In this document: piece by piece, positions 1-6,202 of the stretch
Position numbering within the stretch: position 1 is the stretch's first letter
Layout of the letters: every line of letters begins with the position of its first letter
Assembly (NCBI GenBank): GCA_905479545.1
Contig: CAJQNE010000492.1
Span: 1 to 12,940 of the forward strand
Reading direction: 5' to 3'
Length of the DNA stretch: 12,940 nucleotides
From: an uncultured Gammaproteobacteria bacterium
GTDB lineage: Bacteria > Pseudomonadota > Gammaproteobacteria > CAJQNE01
Program-made: the position numbers and the translations under genes
Notes under the pieces: generated by a model
The model's database searches: none
Told to the model about the DNA's origin: nothing
What the model saw: the letters and a program-made list of their open reading frames with translations, nothing else

Positions 1-262
1 TGAGACCAGGCCCCGAAGGGGTGCCACACACGGACGTGTGGCATTTGCCGCCGAGGCAGGACGCCTCGTCGGCAAACCCTCGGAAACCTGAGCAGTGAGG
101 GAACCCGAAGGGCGATAACTCCGGTAAGGATTCTTTGGCTACTTTCTGTTCCTACAGAAAGTACGCTCGCCCAACAAAGGGCGAAACCGATGTTGCGATG
201 TACAGACTTCGTCAGGCGAGCGGCAGCGAATACAGACCAACTCAACCCCAGAAAACCAAGAA
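1..262. repeat. Structured dispersed repeat, copy 1 (5' end cut by window)
   Basis: First of three copies of a non-coding repeat. Visible structure: an 8-bp stem 22-29/36-43 with a 6-nt loop; a 13-bp stem 44-56/57-76 region (TTTGCCG and CGAGGC pairing with GCCTCG and CGGCAAA, one C/T mismatch, loop 58-62); a closing stem whose 3' half is CTCGGAAA at 79-86 and whose 5' half is cut by the window start; a 9-bp hairpin 141-149/154-162 with TCCT loop; and an outer stem CGCTCGCC (164-171) with GGCGAGCG (215-222). Similarity to copy 2 continues to about 262. The open frames crossing it have no recognisable protein features, and the shared text is interrupted by indels between copies, so I treat it as non-coding. 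Orientation relative to any transcript is unknown. Confidence 0.8.
141..162. other. 9-bp hairpin with TCCT loop (repeat copy 1)
   Basis: ACTTTCTGT and ACAGAAAGT pair perfectly around a TCCT loop. The equivalent stems in copies 2 and 3 have a different sequence but the same length and loop, which implies that the fold is conserved. Confidence 0.8.
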
Positions 263-572
263 GCGATGTTGCGAAGCAACGAGCCTGCAAGAGATTGCCG
301 TATTTATCGCCGAGCCGCAGAAAATTTCTGAGACCAGGTCCCAAAGGGGTGCCATCCAAGGCAGGTCGCCTCGTCGGCCAACCCTCAGAAACCTGAGCAG
401 TGAGGGAACCCGAAGGGCGGTAACTCCGGTAAGGATTTTTTGGTGCCTTTTTGATCCTTCAAAAAGGACGCTCGCCCAACAAAGGGCAAAACCAATGTTG
501 CGATGTACAGACTTCGTCAGGCGAGCGGCAGCGAATACAAACCACGTCAAACACCGGAAGACCAGAAATGAG
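263..572. repeat. Structured dispersed repeat, copy 2, tandem to copy 1
   Basis: Most complete copy without an insert. In order it has: a small hairpin GTTGC-GAA-GCAAC at 268-280; a closing stem TTTCTGAG (325-332) with CTCAGAAA (384-391) enclosing a shortened GC-rich arm region that lacks the middle arm of copy 1; a 9-bp TCCT hairpin at 446-454/459-467; and an outer stem CGCTCGCC (469-476) with GGCGAGCG (520-527). The TGAGACC landmark is at 1 in copy 1 and 329 in copy 2, so the two units are tandem with a period of about 328 bp. The 3' boundary near 572 is approximate and rests on fading similarity to the end of copy 1. Confidence 0.8.
446..467. other. 9-bp hairpin with TCCT loop (repeat copy 2)
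   Basis: CCTTTTTGA pairs with TCAAAAAGG around a TCCT loop. Compared with copy 1, stem positions 1, 6 and 9 have all changed on both sides so that pairing is kept. Confidence 0.8.
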
Positions 573-865
573 AACTACCGTGGCAACAGTGTCGGGTTAC
601 GCCTAGCTAACCCGACCAGCGGGGCAGAACCCGGCTTGCACAGGTTAAACACAGAACCATTCCCTAACAATAACTAACTGCCTACGGCTCATATCCACCA
701 ACCGCCCGACCGTCGGTTGACTTTTACTGACTGAGGCTAGTCCCTTGCTCAGCAACTGTCTTTAGACTATTCCAACAATTTTTTTGCAATGGTCATCATG
801 GTTGTTACAGTCATTCATCCGTGTTCAACACAGCTTAGAACCCACTTTTTACCGGGAGTTATAGG
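573..865. other. Gene-free region upstream of the barrel gene
   Basis: No convincing coding sequence. It contains a perfect 9-bp palindrome at 591-616, an inverted repeat CAACCG (699-704) with CGGTTG (714-719), and a TTGACT hexamer at 717-722 that resembles a sigma-70 -35 box. I see no convincing -10 box at the right distance, so no promoter is called, although the promoter of the downstream cluster should lie in this stretch. A ribosome binding site GGGAG sits at 854-858. Confidence 0.6.
591..616. repeat. REP-like palindrome
   Basis: GTCGGGTTA (591-599) and TAACCCGAC (608-616) form a perfect 9-bp stem with an 8-nt loop. Palindromes with a GTCGGGTTA arm are common extragenic repeats in proteobacteria, and part of the motif (GTCGGGTT) recurs at 6490-6496. 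It could also act as a weak transcription stop, but there is no T-tract. Confidence 0.55.
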
Positions 866-868
866 GTG
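854..868 (+). promoter_or_regulatory. Ribosome binding site fixing the GTG start of the barrel gene
   Basis: GGGAG at 854-858 lies 7 nt before GTG at 866. No in-frame ATG with a comparable site lies nearby, so this supports GTG as the start codon. Confidence 0.6.
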
Positions 869-3289
869 ATAAGACACACTGTGCTGAATCACAACTGCTC
901 CGGTGCTAACAGCGAAACTGACCGCTGCAGGGTCAACGCTGCCTTGTTGAAGGCAGCGCTGTGGGCGTCTTTGTCTCAAGCACTGCTGAGCATACCCGGC
1001 ACCGGGCATGCTCAGCAGCCACCGGTGAGCGGCCAGATTCAAACCATCAGCCTCTCTCCGGATGGTGAGGCTCAGGTTGCTGCTTCAGCTCAAATTCAGA
1101 TTATTAGCCGAACAGCCACTGCTACAGCGCCAGACAAAGCCGCTATTCAACCAATCGTGTCGGCCGCTAAACCGGCTGTTAAACCAACAGTAGTAGCTAC
1201 CACTCCCAAGACACCGCGCGTAAGCGACAGAGCCAACGACAAGCCAACGATTGTGCCAGTTGCTGCTGCCACCCCACCGATTGTGAAAGCTGCATCTCCG
1301 ACAATAGCGGCACCCGCTGAATACTCACTGTTAACGGCTGACTTGCTCAACAAGCGGGCACAACTATCTGCCGATAAGGGCCCGGAAGCTGCGGAGTACA
1401 CTGATGCGCTAATCGACCCTTCAATTGCTGAAGACCCGTTGAATTACCGGCCTTCTGTGGATGGTGTAGATAGAAAGCGGGGCGTCCGCAACCTATCTCT
1501 CGAAGTTCGGTCGCGCCGCTTTAAAGTCAGTGGCAACGCCGAAGCGGTGGAAGATCATGCTATCGCTCTTGGCTACTCTCGAGAAACACTGAACTACGGC
1601 CAGTTCAGGTTCGATATTTCAGCATTTCGAAGAAATAACGGCCGTGAGTTCGGCCGTGAAGGACAAAACGGTTCGGTTAACGATCTCGGCAACATTCTGC
1701 TGCAGCAATTGCGCATGCCATTGTCGCTCAACTTGCTGGCAGATAACGCACTCGGCGTGCAGCGCCTGAACCGCACCTACCTTAACCGTATTGGCAACCG
1801 AAGCTTCCTCCGCTATCCGTTAATGCGTGGTGCCAGTACCCGTATTTACAACATTAATGGCGACGAGTTCACCGCCGCTTATGGAAAAATCGGCCGCTAT
1901 CGACCCGGCCTGACTACCGCCTACCAATCAGACAGTGGTAACGCTGCACTGGTAAGCGTGAGCAAACGATTGGGAACCCGCTGGTCGATAGGTGCAGAAA
2001 CCTGGCGTACTGCTGATAGAGATGAGCAAACCGACAATCGCCGCGGCTATGGCCTTGGTACAGGCTACGACAACAAAGATGGCAGCAACCATTTTTCAGC
2101 AACTGCGTTAGGTGACGATAGCCAGCGGCGAGCCTATACGGCAGAAGCGGGCCAAACCTTAAACCGGTACACCCAGCGGTATGGTGGCTACTATTTTGAT
2201 AAAGACTTTCAGTGGCTCAGCGAGAACGTGCAAAGCGATGCGATAGGTGGCTATTACAATATTCAGTACAACGGTGGGCGGTTACGCAGCAATGCCTCAA
2301 TAGACTGGAGCCGTTTTGGCGTCGGGCAAGAAGTTTCAAACTCCACATTTATTGGCGTTGGCCTCAACTACCGACTGAATTTCCGCAACTCTTTAGCCGT
2401 TTCAGGCTCAGCCCGGAACACCGAGAGAAACCTCGCCGGTCAACGTGACAATCAGGACGCCCTTATCCGTTCATCGTTTAGCCACCAACACAGGAACAAC
2501 TCAAACAGCAGGCTGGAACTGTCACAGCAAGTTAGCGGGCTCTCTGGCGCAGGCGGTGACGTTCGTCGTAGCGAGTTGCTTTACGGCTACAGCTGGAGCA
2601 ACAGAGCAACACAGTTCGGCTTAGAATTTGGCGTTAATTACGAGACCCGCCAAAGTGACTCACTCATCAGACCCCAACTGGGCGCGACTCTGCAGCGTAG
2701 TTGGCGAGCGGGCTGGTACATTGGCAGCGGTCTGCGTTTGAGCCTCAGCGATTCAAGCTCAGGCTCTGACCAAAATGAATGGAGTGGCTACATTAATGGC
2801 GCTATTCCGCTTACAACCGCCTGGACCCTGAGCGTAGAAGCAAATTACAACCAACGCAGAAGCCAAAGCAGCTCCGGCAGCAGTACCGCTATACCCAATA
2901 CTGAAACCAACTCAATCTTGCTGTCGCTGCGCTATCAGCACAATAGCGGCACCCCACTTCGCAGCATCGGCAATCCAACCGGCCGCTTTGGCAGTGGTGA
3001 CATTCGCGGCATTATCTTTGATGACCGCAACAACGATGGCATCAGACAGCCGTTGGAGAATGGGCTGGCTTCGGTTGAGGTTTATCTCGACAGAAAAATT
3101 CTGGCAATTACCGATGCCAAAGGTGAATTCACCTTCGCCGGGGTCGCTCCGGGCGATCACAGTGTGCAGGTTTCGGAACAGACGTTGCCGCTACCATTTG
3201 TGCTTAATCAAGCCAACAACATCGCTGTAAATGTCGGGCTTCGGGATCGACGATTTGTGGAAATTCCAGCCAATGAACTGGTCGAATAG
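866..3289 (+). CDS. Outer-membrane beta-barrel with C-terminal SdrD_B-like domain; putative usher-like translocon
   Basis: 807 residues with a GTG start. Residues 1-24 are a polar leader. A hydrophobic stretch at about 25-45 ends in GHA-QQ, consistent with Sec signal cleavage near residue 49. Residues 50-155 are rich in Ala, Pro, Thr and Val and look disordered. From about 205 to 705 the chain shows dense alternating strands with many Tyr, Arg, Asn and Ser, typical of an outer-membrane barrel. Residues 711-795 match an SdrD_B/prealbumin-like fold, with the hallmark FDDRNNDGIRQPLENG and a later TDAKGEFTFAGVAPGDHSV. First gene of a cluster with secreted subunits and a PapD-like chaperone, so its likely role is to export or anchor those subunits, as an usher does. 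I do not see clear classical usher N-terminal, plug or paired C-terminal domains, so the usher role is inferred. Two strong hairpins lie in its signal-peptide codons. An alternative is an unrelated barrel adhesin. Confidence 0.7.
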   Translation: MIRHTVLNHNCSGANSETDRCRVNAALLKAALWASLSQALLSIPGTGHAQQPPVSGQIQTISLSPDGEAQVAASAQIQIISRTATATAPDKAAIQPIVSAAKPAVKPTVVATTPKTPRVSDRANDKPTIVPVAAATPPIVKAASPTIAAPAEYSLLTADLLNKRAQLSADKGPEAAEYTDALIDPSIAEDPLNYRPSVDGVDRKRGVRNLSLEVRSRRFKVSGNAEAVEDHAIALGYSRETLNYGQFRFDISAFRRNNGREFGREGQNGSVNDLGNILLQQLRMPLSLNLLADNALGVQRLNRTYLNRIGNRSFLRYPLMRGASTRIYNINGDEFTAAYGKIGRYRPGLTTAYQSDSGNAALVSVSKRLGTRWSIGAETWRTADRDEQTDNRRGYGLGTGYDNKDGSNHFSATALGDDSQRRAYTAEAGQTLNRYTQRYGGYYFDKDFQWLSENVQSDAIGGYYNIQYNGGRLRSNASIDWSRFGVGQEVSNSTFIGVGLNYRLNFRNSLAVSGSARNTERNLAGQRDNQDALIRSSFSHQHRNNSNSRLELSQQVSGLSGAGGDVRRSELLYGYSWSNRATQFGLEFGVNYETRQSDSLIRPQLGATLQRSWRAGWYIGSGLRLSLSDSSSGSDQNEWSGYINGAIPLTTAWTLSVEANYNQRRSQSSSGSSTAIPNTETNSILLSLRYQHNSGTPLRSIGNPTGRFGSGDIRGIIFDDRNNDGIRQPLENGLASVEVYLDRKILAITDAKGEFTFAGVAPGDHSVQVSEQTLPLPFVLNQANNIAVNVGLRDRRFVEIPANELVE
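937..958. other. Coding-region hairpin 1 in the barrel gene
   Basis: CGCTGCCTT (937-945) pairs perfectly with AAGGCAGCG (950-958) around GTTG. It lies about 70 nt into the gene, within the signal-peptide codons. Confidence 0.7.
983..1018. other. Coding-region hairpin 2 in the barrel gene
   Basis: CTGCTGAGCAT (983-993) pairs with ATGCTCAGCAG (1008-1018). An A/C mismatch (994/1007) then leads into CCCGG/CCGGG around a 2-nt loop. That gives 16 pairs in 36 nt, unusually strong for a coding region, spanning the signal-peptide cleavage region. Confidence 0.75.
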
Positions 3290-3360
3290 CTCGACAATAC
3301 GTCAAGTAGCATTATGTCAGATGAAGTGTGTACAGAGAGGGACAAGCGGAGGTTCATTTG

Positions 3361-3418
3361 TTGTTAGTTATTGTTAAATTACACGGGCCGAAAAGACCAC
3401 CCTTTTGGCTTCTAACAA
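3361..3418 (+). promoter_or_regulatory. Structured leader before the first subunit gene
   Basis: TTGTTAG (3361-3367) and CTAACAA (3412-3418) form a 7-bp closing stem. Inside it, GCC plus AAAAG (3387-3395, with G3390 bulged) pairs with CTTTTGGC (3402-3409). The structure ends 6 nt before the GGAG ribosome site at 3425. It does not match the riboswitch consensus sequences I know, including GEMM. It could be a protein- or sRNA-responsive leader or an mRNA-stability element. Function is inferred. Confidence 0.4.
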
Positions 3419-3435
3419 ACTATTGGAGTCCCATC

Positions 3436-4077
3436 ATGAAAACAACTAAATTACTACGTACCGCCGCATTTTCACTTATCGCTGTCGCACCCGGCCTGGT
3501 ATTCGCTGAGGCGGGTATGTCTACTTGTGAAGAGCCCTGCACCGTCGGATCGGTTGCTAACGACGTTAACCTTCAGGTTAATGTTCCTAAGATGCTTATC
3601 TTCAAAGTAGGCGATCTGGAAGACGTGGTTAACACCATTGGCTGGACCTTGTCACCCACCGGTTACGCGCCAGACCAGACTGACGCTAGCTACTCGGGCT
3701 CAGTACCCTTTACCAGCGCTGACTTTGATGCTCCCGAAGTTACCGACGATGAATCTGATGGCGGTGACGACGGCGTTCTGAGTGTTTATGCTTTTGGCAA
3801 CGACGGTGACATTAACATCGCGTCAACTGCGTCAAATGGTGAAACACTGAATAACGCCGACGGACAGACGATCCCACTGACTGATTTCACTGTAACCGGC
3901 GACTCACACCCTTCTGATGGCACGAATGGCCTGCATAACGGAGCGAACGGCCTTGTGACAGCAACCGACAATGTTGCAGAGTTAGATACCACATGGACTT
4001 ATGCTTATGCACCAACCACCACACCAGCAGCGGGCGAATACACCACCGTAATTACCTACACCGCTAGCATGCCGTAG
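3436..4077 (+). CDS. Secreted fibre subunit A (likely major subunit)
   Basis: 213 residues. The ATG at 3436 is chosen over longer in-frame starts because GGAG (3425-3428) lies 7 nt upstream and a clean signal peptide follows (residues 1-24, ending VFA-EAG). The mature protein starts with a CEEPC motif (Cys31, Cys35), then an alternating hydrophobic strand (VNLQVNVPKMLIFKVG), a very acidic segment around residues 97-115, and Ser/Thr/Asn-rich beta sequence. It ends AAGEYTTVITYTASMP. The N- and C-terminal thirds resemble subunit C, so the two are paralogues. Position directly after the barrel, with a structured leader and a strong hairpin just downstream, fits a highly expressed major subunit, but abundance is inferred. 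The acidic segment could bind calcium. I cannot assign it to a named family. Confidence 0.7.
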   Translation: MKTTKLLRTAAFSLIAVAPGLVFAEAGMSTCEEPCTVGSVANDVNLQVNVPKMLIFKVGDLEDVVNTIGWTLSPTGYAPDQTDASYSGSVPFTSADFDAPEVTDDESDGGDDGVLSVYAFGNDGDINIASTASNGETLNNADGQTIPLTDFTVTGDSHPSDGTNGLHNGANGLVTATDNVAELDTTWTYAYAPTTTPAAGEYTTVITYTASMP

Positions 4078-4113
4078 TCAGTTCGAAGAGCACTGTTTAT
4101 ATGCTTTAGCTAT

Positions 4114-4142
4114 AAAGCCGCCAGCATTTTGCTGGCGGCTTT
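4114..4142 (+). terminator. 12-bp intergenic hairpin after subunit A (attenuator, or mRNA stabiliser)
   Basis: AAAGCCGCCAGC (4114-4125) pairs perfectly with GCTGGCGGCTTT (4131-4142) around ATTTT. Only three T residues end the stem and none follow, so full termination is doubtful. Its place between subunits A and B suggests partial termination or protection of the upstream message, giving more A than downstream products. The similar gap between other genes in the cluster has no such hairpin. Confidence 0.6.
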
Positions 4143-4168
4143 GAGCAGTTAAAAATAAGGCCAAAAAA

Positions 4169-4756
4169 ATGATAAAGACACAGCAGATATTAGCCCCGGT
4201 AGTCGCCTCGCTCGCCTTGTTACCCATCACCATGGCGTTCGCAGAAACCCAACCCGCGACTATTGCTATTCCGGGCATCACCATTCGAGCCGGTAGCGCC
4301 AGCATGGGCGTCGCTGATACGGTTATCTTTGATGTAAGTGGTAATGATGCGGCCAGTAACTCTCCGGTTGTCAGCACGAACCCAATTAACGGCGGCGTAG
4401 CTAATTTTACCGTGCAGTTCGTGATGGAAACCCGTAAGCCGCCGGCTAATGGTGTTGGACGCTTTTTTGGCGATTCCAGCCAGCCTCTTTCCTGCCTTTC
4501 ACCCACTAGCTGTGGCACCACCACAATCCCATTCGACACGATTAGCTGGATAACACGGGATAACGACATGATGGAGCTTGCTTCGGCTTTTTCGGGTGCT
4601 GGCAACCAACTACTACACACGCAAACCGAGAACCTTCTAACGCCTGCGTTAGGCACCAGAGTTACCGATTATGTTGAATTCACTTTTAGCAATTCAGAAT
4701 TACGTCCGGCAGGAACCTACCGTGGAAGGGTTAATTTCACTGGCACTTACCCGTAG
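4169..4756 (+). CDS. Secreted fibre subunit B (minor subunit or tip candidate)
   Basis: 195 residues. ATG with TAAGG 8 nt upstream. Signal peptide about 1-26, ending AFA-ETQ. The mature chain is beta-rich and starts ATIAIPGITIRAG. Two cysteines (in SCLSPTSCG) are close enough to form a small disulfide loop. It ends PAGTYRGRVNFTGTYP, which lines up with the C-termini of subunits A and C (small residue, AG, aromatic, alternating strand, T, final P). The rest differs from A and C, which fits a specialised minor subunit, adaptor or tip protein. That role is inferred from divergence and position. The gene follows the intergenic hairpin, so its expression may be lower than that of subunit A. I do not recognise a named family. 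Confidence 0.65.
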   Translation: MIKTQQILAPVVASLALLPITMAFAETQPATIAIPGITIRAGSASMGVADTVIFDVSGNDAASNSPVVSTNPINGGVANFTVQFVMETRKPPANGVGRFFGDSSQPLSCLSPTSCGTTTIPFDTISWITRDNDMMELASAFSGAGNQLLHTQTENLLTPALGTRVTDYVEFTFSNSELRPAGTYRGRVNFTGTYP

Positions 4757-4769
4757 AGATATTCGCGCT

Positions 4770-5591
4770 ATGAAAACGTCCTCAGCACCGTCAAGCCAAT
4801 TTAAGCTTGCCGCATTTTTCAGCTTGTTAGTCAGCTGCTTACTCATTGACCCAACGGCAGAAGCGGGACAAGGCTTTCTCGCATCAATATCACCTGCCCG
4901 GCTTGAGCTTAAGTCCGAGCCCGGAAAAGTGGTTCGCGGTGCCCTTACTATTGAGAACATGGGCCGGGAACCGGCAAATTACTTGGTCCGGTCCAGCGAG
5001 TGGGACTACACCGAAGCAGGCCAGAGCCTGTTTTCCGACAATTTGAAGAACCAGAGCTGCCGCCCCTGGCTGCGTTTGGAAAGACGAAAAATTTCAGTGC
5101 AACCGCGGGCTAAGCGCAATTTCCGCTACGAATTTCACGTGCCCGCAGGCACCCCGGCGCAAGAATGCCGTTTAGCGGTACTTATTGAAGGTGAAGACCT
5201 GGGCGGCGTTGCACAAGCCGGCGGCGGGCTGGCACTGCCCGTTAAAGGCCGCATGGCCGTTATCATTTACCTATCGGTTGGCAATGTAAAACCTGCTCTC
5301 AGTTTTACCGGACCCGTGGCTAGCGGTGGCAGTGCTCTCCGCTTCGCCAACTCGGGTAATGCTACCGGACGAGTCGTCGGCTTAATGCGCGGTAAAGATG
5401 CCGCCAATAATGACTTTGATGTCTCGGTGTCGAAGCAGCCTATTCTCCCTGGGCAACGACGATCGCTGGCGTTAGCGTTTAGCCAACCCGGCACAAGGAA
5501 AACCGCTACTCCAACCTACCCGGTCACGGTTAGTGGCGACCTGTTTTGGCAGTACGGCACCATTCCGGTTAAAACGGTACTACAGCAATGA
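4770..5591 (+). CDS. PapD-like periplasmic fimbrial chaperone
   Basis: 273 residues from ATG 4770. This start is preferred because it gives a signal peptide (residues about 1-32, ending AEA-G) and a 13-nt gap after subunit B, while longer starts would overlap subunit B. The first mature segment, FLASISPARLELKSEPGKVV followed by LTIENMGREPANYLV, is the usual opening of the PapD/COG3121 chaperone fold: N-terminal strand, then the conserved N-x-G turn. RMAVIIYLSVGNVKP near residues 161-175 marks the G1-strand/interdomain area. A second smaller Ig-like domain follows to the C-terminus. Cys97 and Cys133 could form a disulfide. Known family role: cap and fold pilus subunits by donor-strand complementation and deliver them to the usher. 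It overlaps subunit C by ATGA, indicating translational coupling. It is divergent from textbook chaperones, and I cannot place it in a named subfamily. Confidence 0.8.
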   Translation: MKTSSAPSSQFKLAAFFSLLVSCLLIDPTAEAGQGFLASISPARLELKSEPGKVVRGALTIENMGREPANYLVRSSEWDYTEAGQSLFSDNLKNQSCRPWLRLERRKISVQPRAKRNFRYEFHVPAGTPAQECRLAVLIEGEDLGGVAQAGGGLALPVKGRMAVIIYLSVGNVKPALSFTGPVASGGSALRFANSGNATGRVVGLMRGKDAANNDFDVSVSKQPILPGQRRSLALAFSQPGTRKTATPTYPVTVSGDLFWQYGTIPVKTVLQQ

Positions 5592-6202
5592 GCTATCGAT
5601 TAGCCTGGGTGATTGCAACCGGAGCACTTGCCGTCGCGCTACCGGCTCATGCGGAAGAAGCCAGCGACACTGTCGGGCTAGGCATGCAATACAATATTTC
5701 GGTTAATCTCGACTTCGAAATCGACATACCAGAATTGCTGATTTTCAGAGTCGGCTCGGACGGTAGCGTAAAGGACCAAATTGTATTTGATGTCGCTCAG
5801 TCCCCTGCACCGCCGACATCCGATCAATCCTACAATGGCCAACCACTGTACGGCGACGGTACGGTTGTCGCAGCCTCCAACAACGGCAGCCTGGAAGTTG
5901 AGGTTATCGCCAACTCCGGTACCGCCGTGATTACCACTTCGTTCGACAATACCAACGGGCTCAGTAACGGTGATGGCAACTTTATTCCGTTTGACGAAAT
6001 CGCCTGCGAAAGTGATAACACCGGCATTCCGGCCCCTCAGCTCGCCAACGTCGGCACGCCACCGGTAACCGTTACTCCGAATCGACACGGGGGTTTAGTG
6101 ACCGAGCAAGTGGCCAATTGGACCTATACCTATAAGAACAGCCAAGCCGTTGCTGCAGGCACTTATGTAGGCATTGTGACGTACACCGCTAGCGTTCCGT
6201 AG
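5588..6202 (+). CDS. Secreted fibre subunit C, paralogue of subunit A
   Basis: 204 residues. ATG overlaps the chaperone stop (ATGA at 5588-5591) with no clear ribosome site of its own, so it is probably translated by coupling. Signal peptide residues 1-22, ending AHA-EEA. The mature N-terminus carries alternating strands (NISVNLDFEIDIPELLIFRVG), matching the VNLQVNVPKMLIFKVG segment of subunit A. The middle (LEVEVIANSG, NGLSNGDGNFIPF) also parallels A. It ends AAGTYVGIVTYTASVP, nearly the same as A. One cysteine is seen in the mature chain, so the CEEPC pair of A is absent. Likely a second pilin-like subunit, for example base or tip, but the position in the fibre cannot be read from sequence. 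No convincing terminator follows the gene. Confidence 0.7.
   Translation: MSYRLAWVIATGALAVALPAHAEEASDTVGLGMQYNISVNLDFEIDIPELLIFRVGSDGSVKDQIVFDVAQSPAPPTSDQSYNGQPLYGDGTVVAASNNGSLEVEVIANSGTAVITTSFDNTNGLSNGDGNFIPFDEIACESDNTGIPAPQLANVGTPPVTVTPNRHGGLVTEQVANWTYTYKNSQAVAAGTYVGIVTYTASVP

Noticed and set aside
164..222. Integron attC site (CCCAAC core near the CGCTCGCC/GGCGAGCG stem)
   Set aside because: There is no matching GTTRRRY partner at the far end, no cassette genes and no integrase. The resemblance is limited to a short core.
242..550. 102-residue open frame on the minus strand
   Set aside because: It is a by-product of the same repeat and is broken by indels between copies.
1..572. CRISPR array
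   Set aside because: There are only two units of about 300 bp, with no short regular repeats separated by unique spacers.
135..677. 180-residue open frame across repeat copies 1 and 2 (+)
   Set aside because: It lies wholly within the non-coding repeat, has no ribosome site, repeats itself because the DNA repeats, and shows no protein-like composition.
717..745. Sigma-70 promoter for the barrel gene based on TTGACT
   Set aside because: No acceptable -10 box lies 16-18 nt downstream, so it is mentioned but not called.
815..1042. 75-residue minus-strand frame over the barrel gene start
   Set aside because: It overlaps the real gene. Its apparent signal-like text arises from the palindromic hairpins at 937-1018.
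3314..3367. 17-codon leader-peptide frame before subunit A
   Set aside because: It has no ribosome site and no run of regulatory codons. Its overlap with the leader stem is not enough to call it a gene.
3361..3418. c-di-GMP (GEMM) or other known riboswitch
   Set aside because: I could not find the conserved core sequences of GEMM-I or other classes I know, so it is kept only as an unassigned structured leader.
4078..4656. 192-residue minus-strand frame opposite subunit B
   Set aside because: Subunit B has a ribosome site, signal peptide and family-like C-terminus. The opposite frame has none of these.
4671..4769. 33-residue N-terminal extension of the chaperone
   Set aside because: It would overlap subunit B and push the signal peptide inside the chain. 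ATG 4770 gives the expected export signal.
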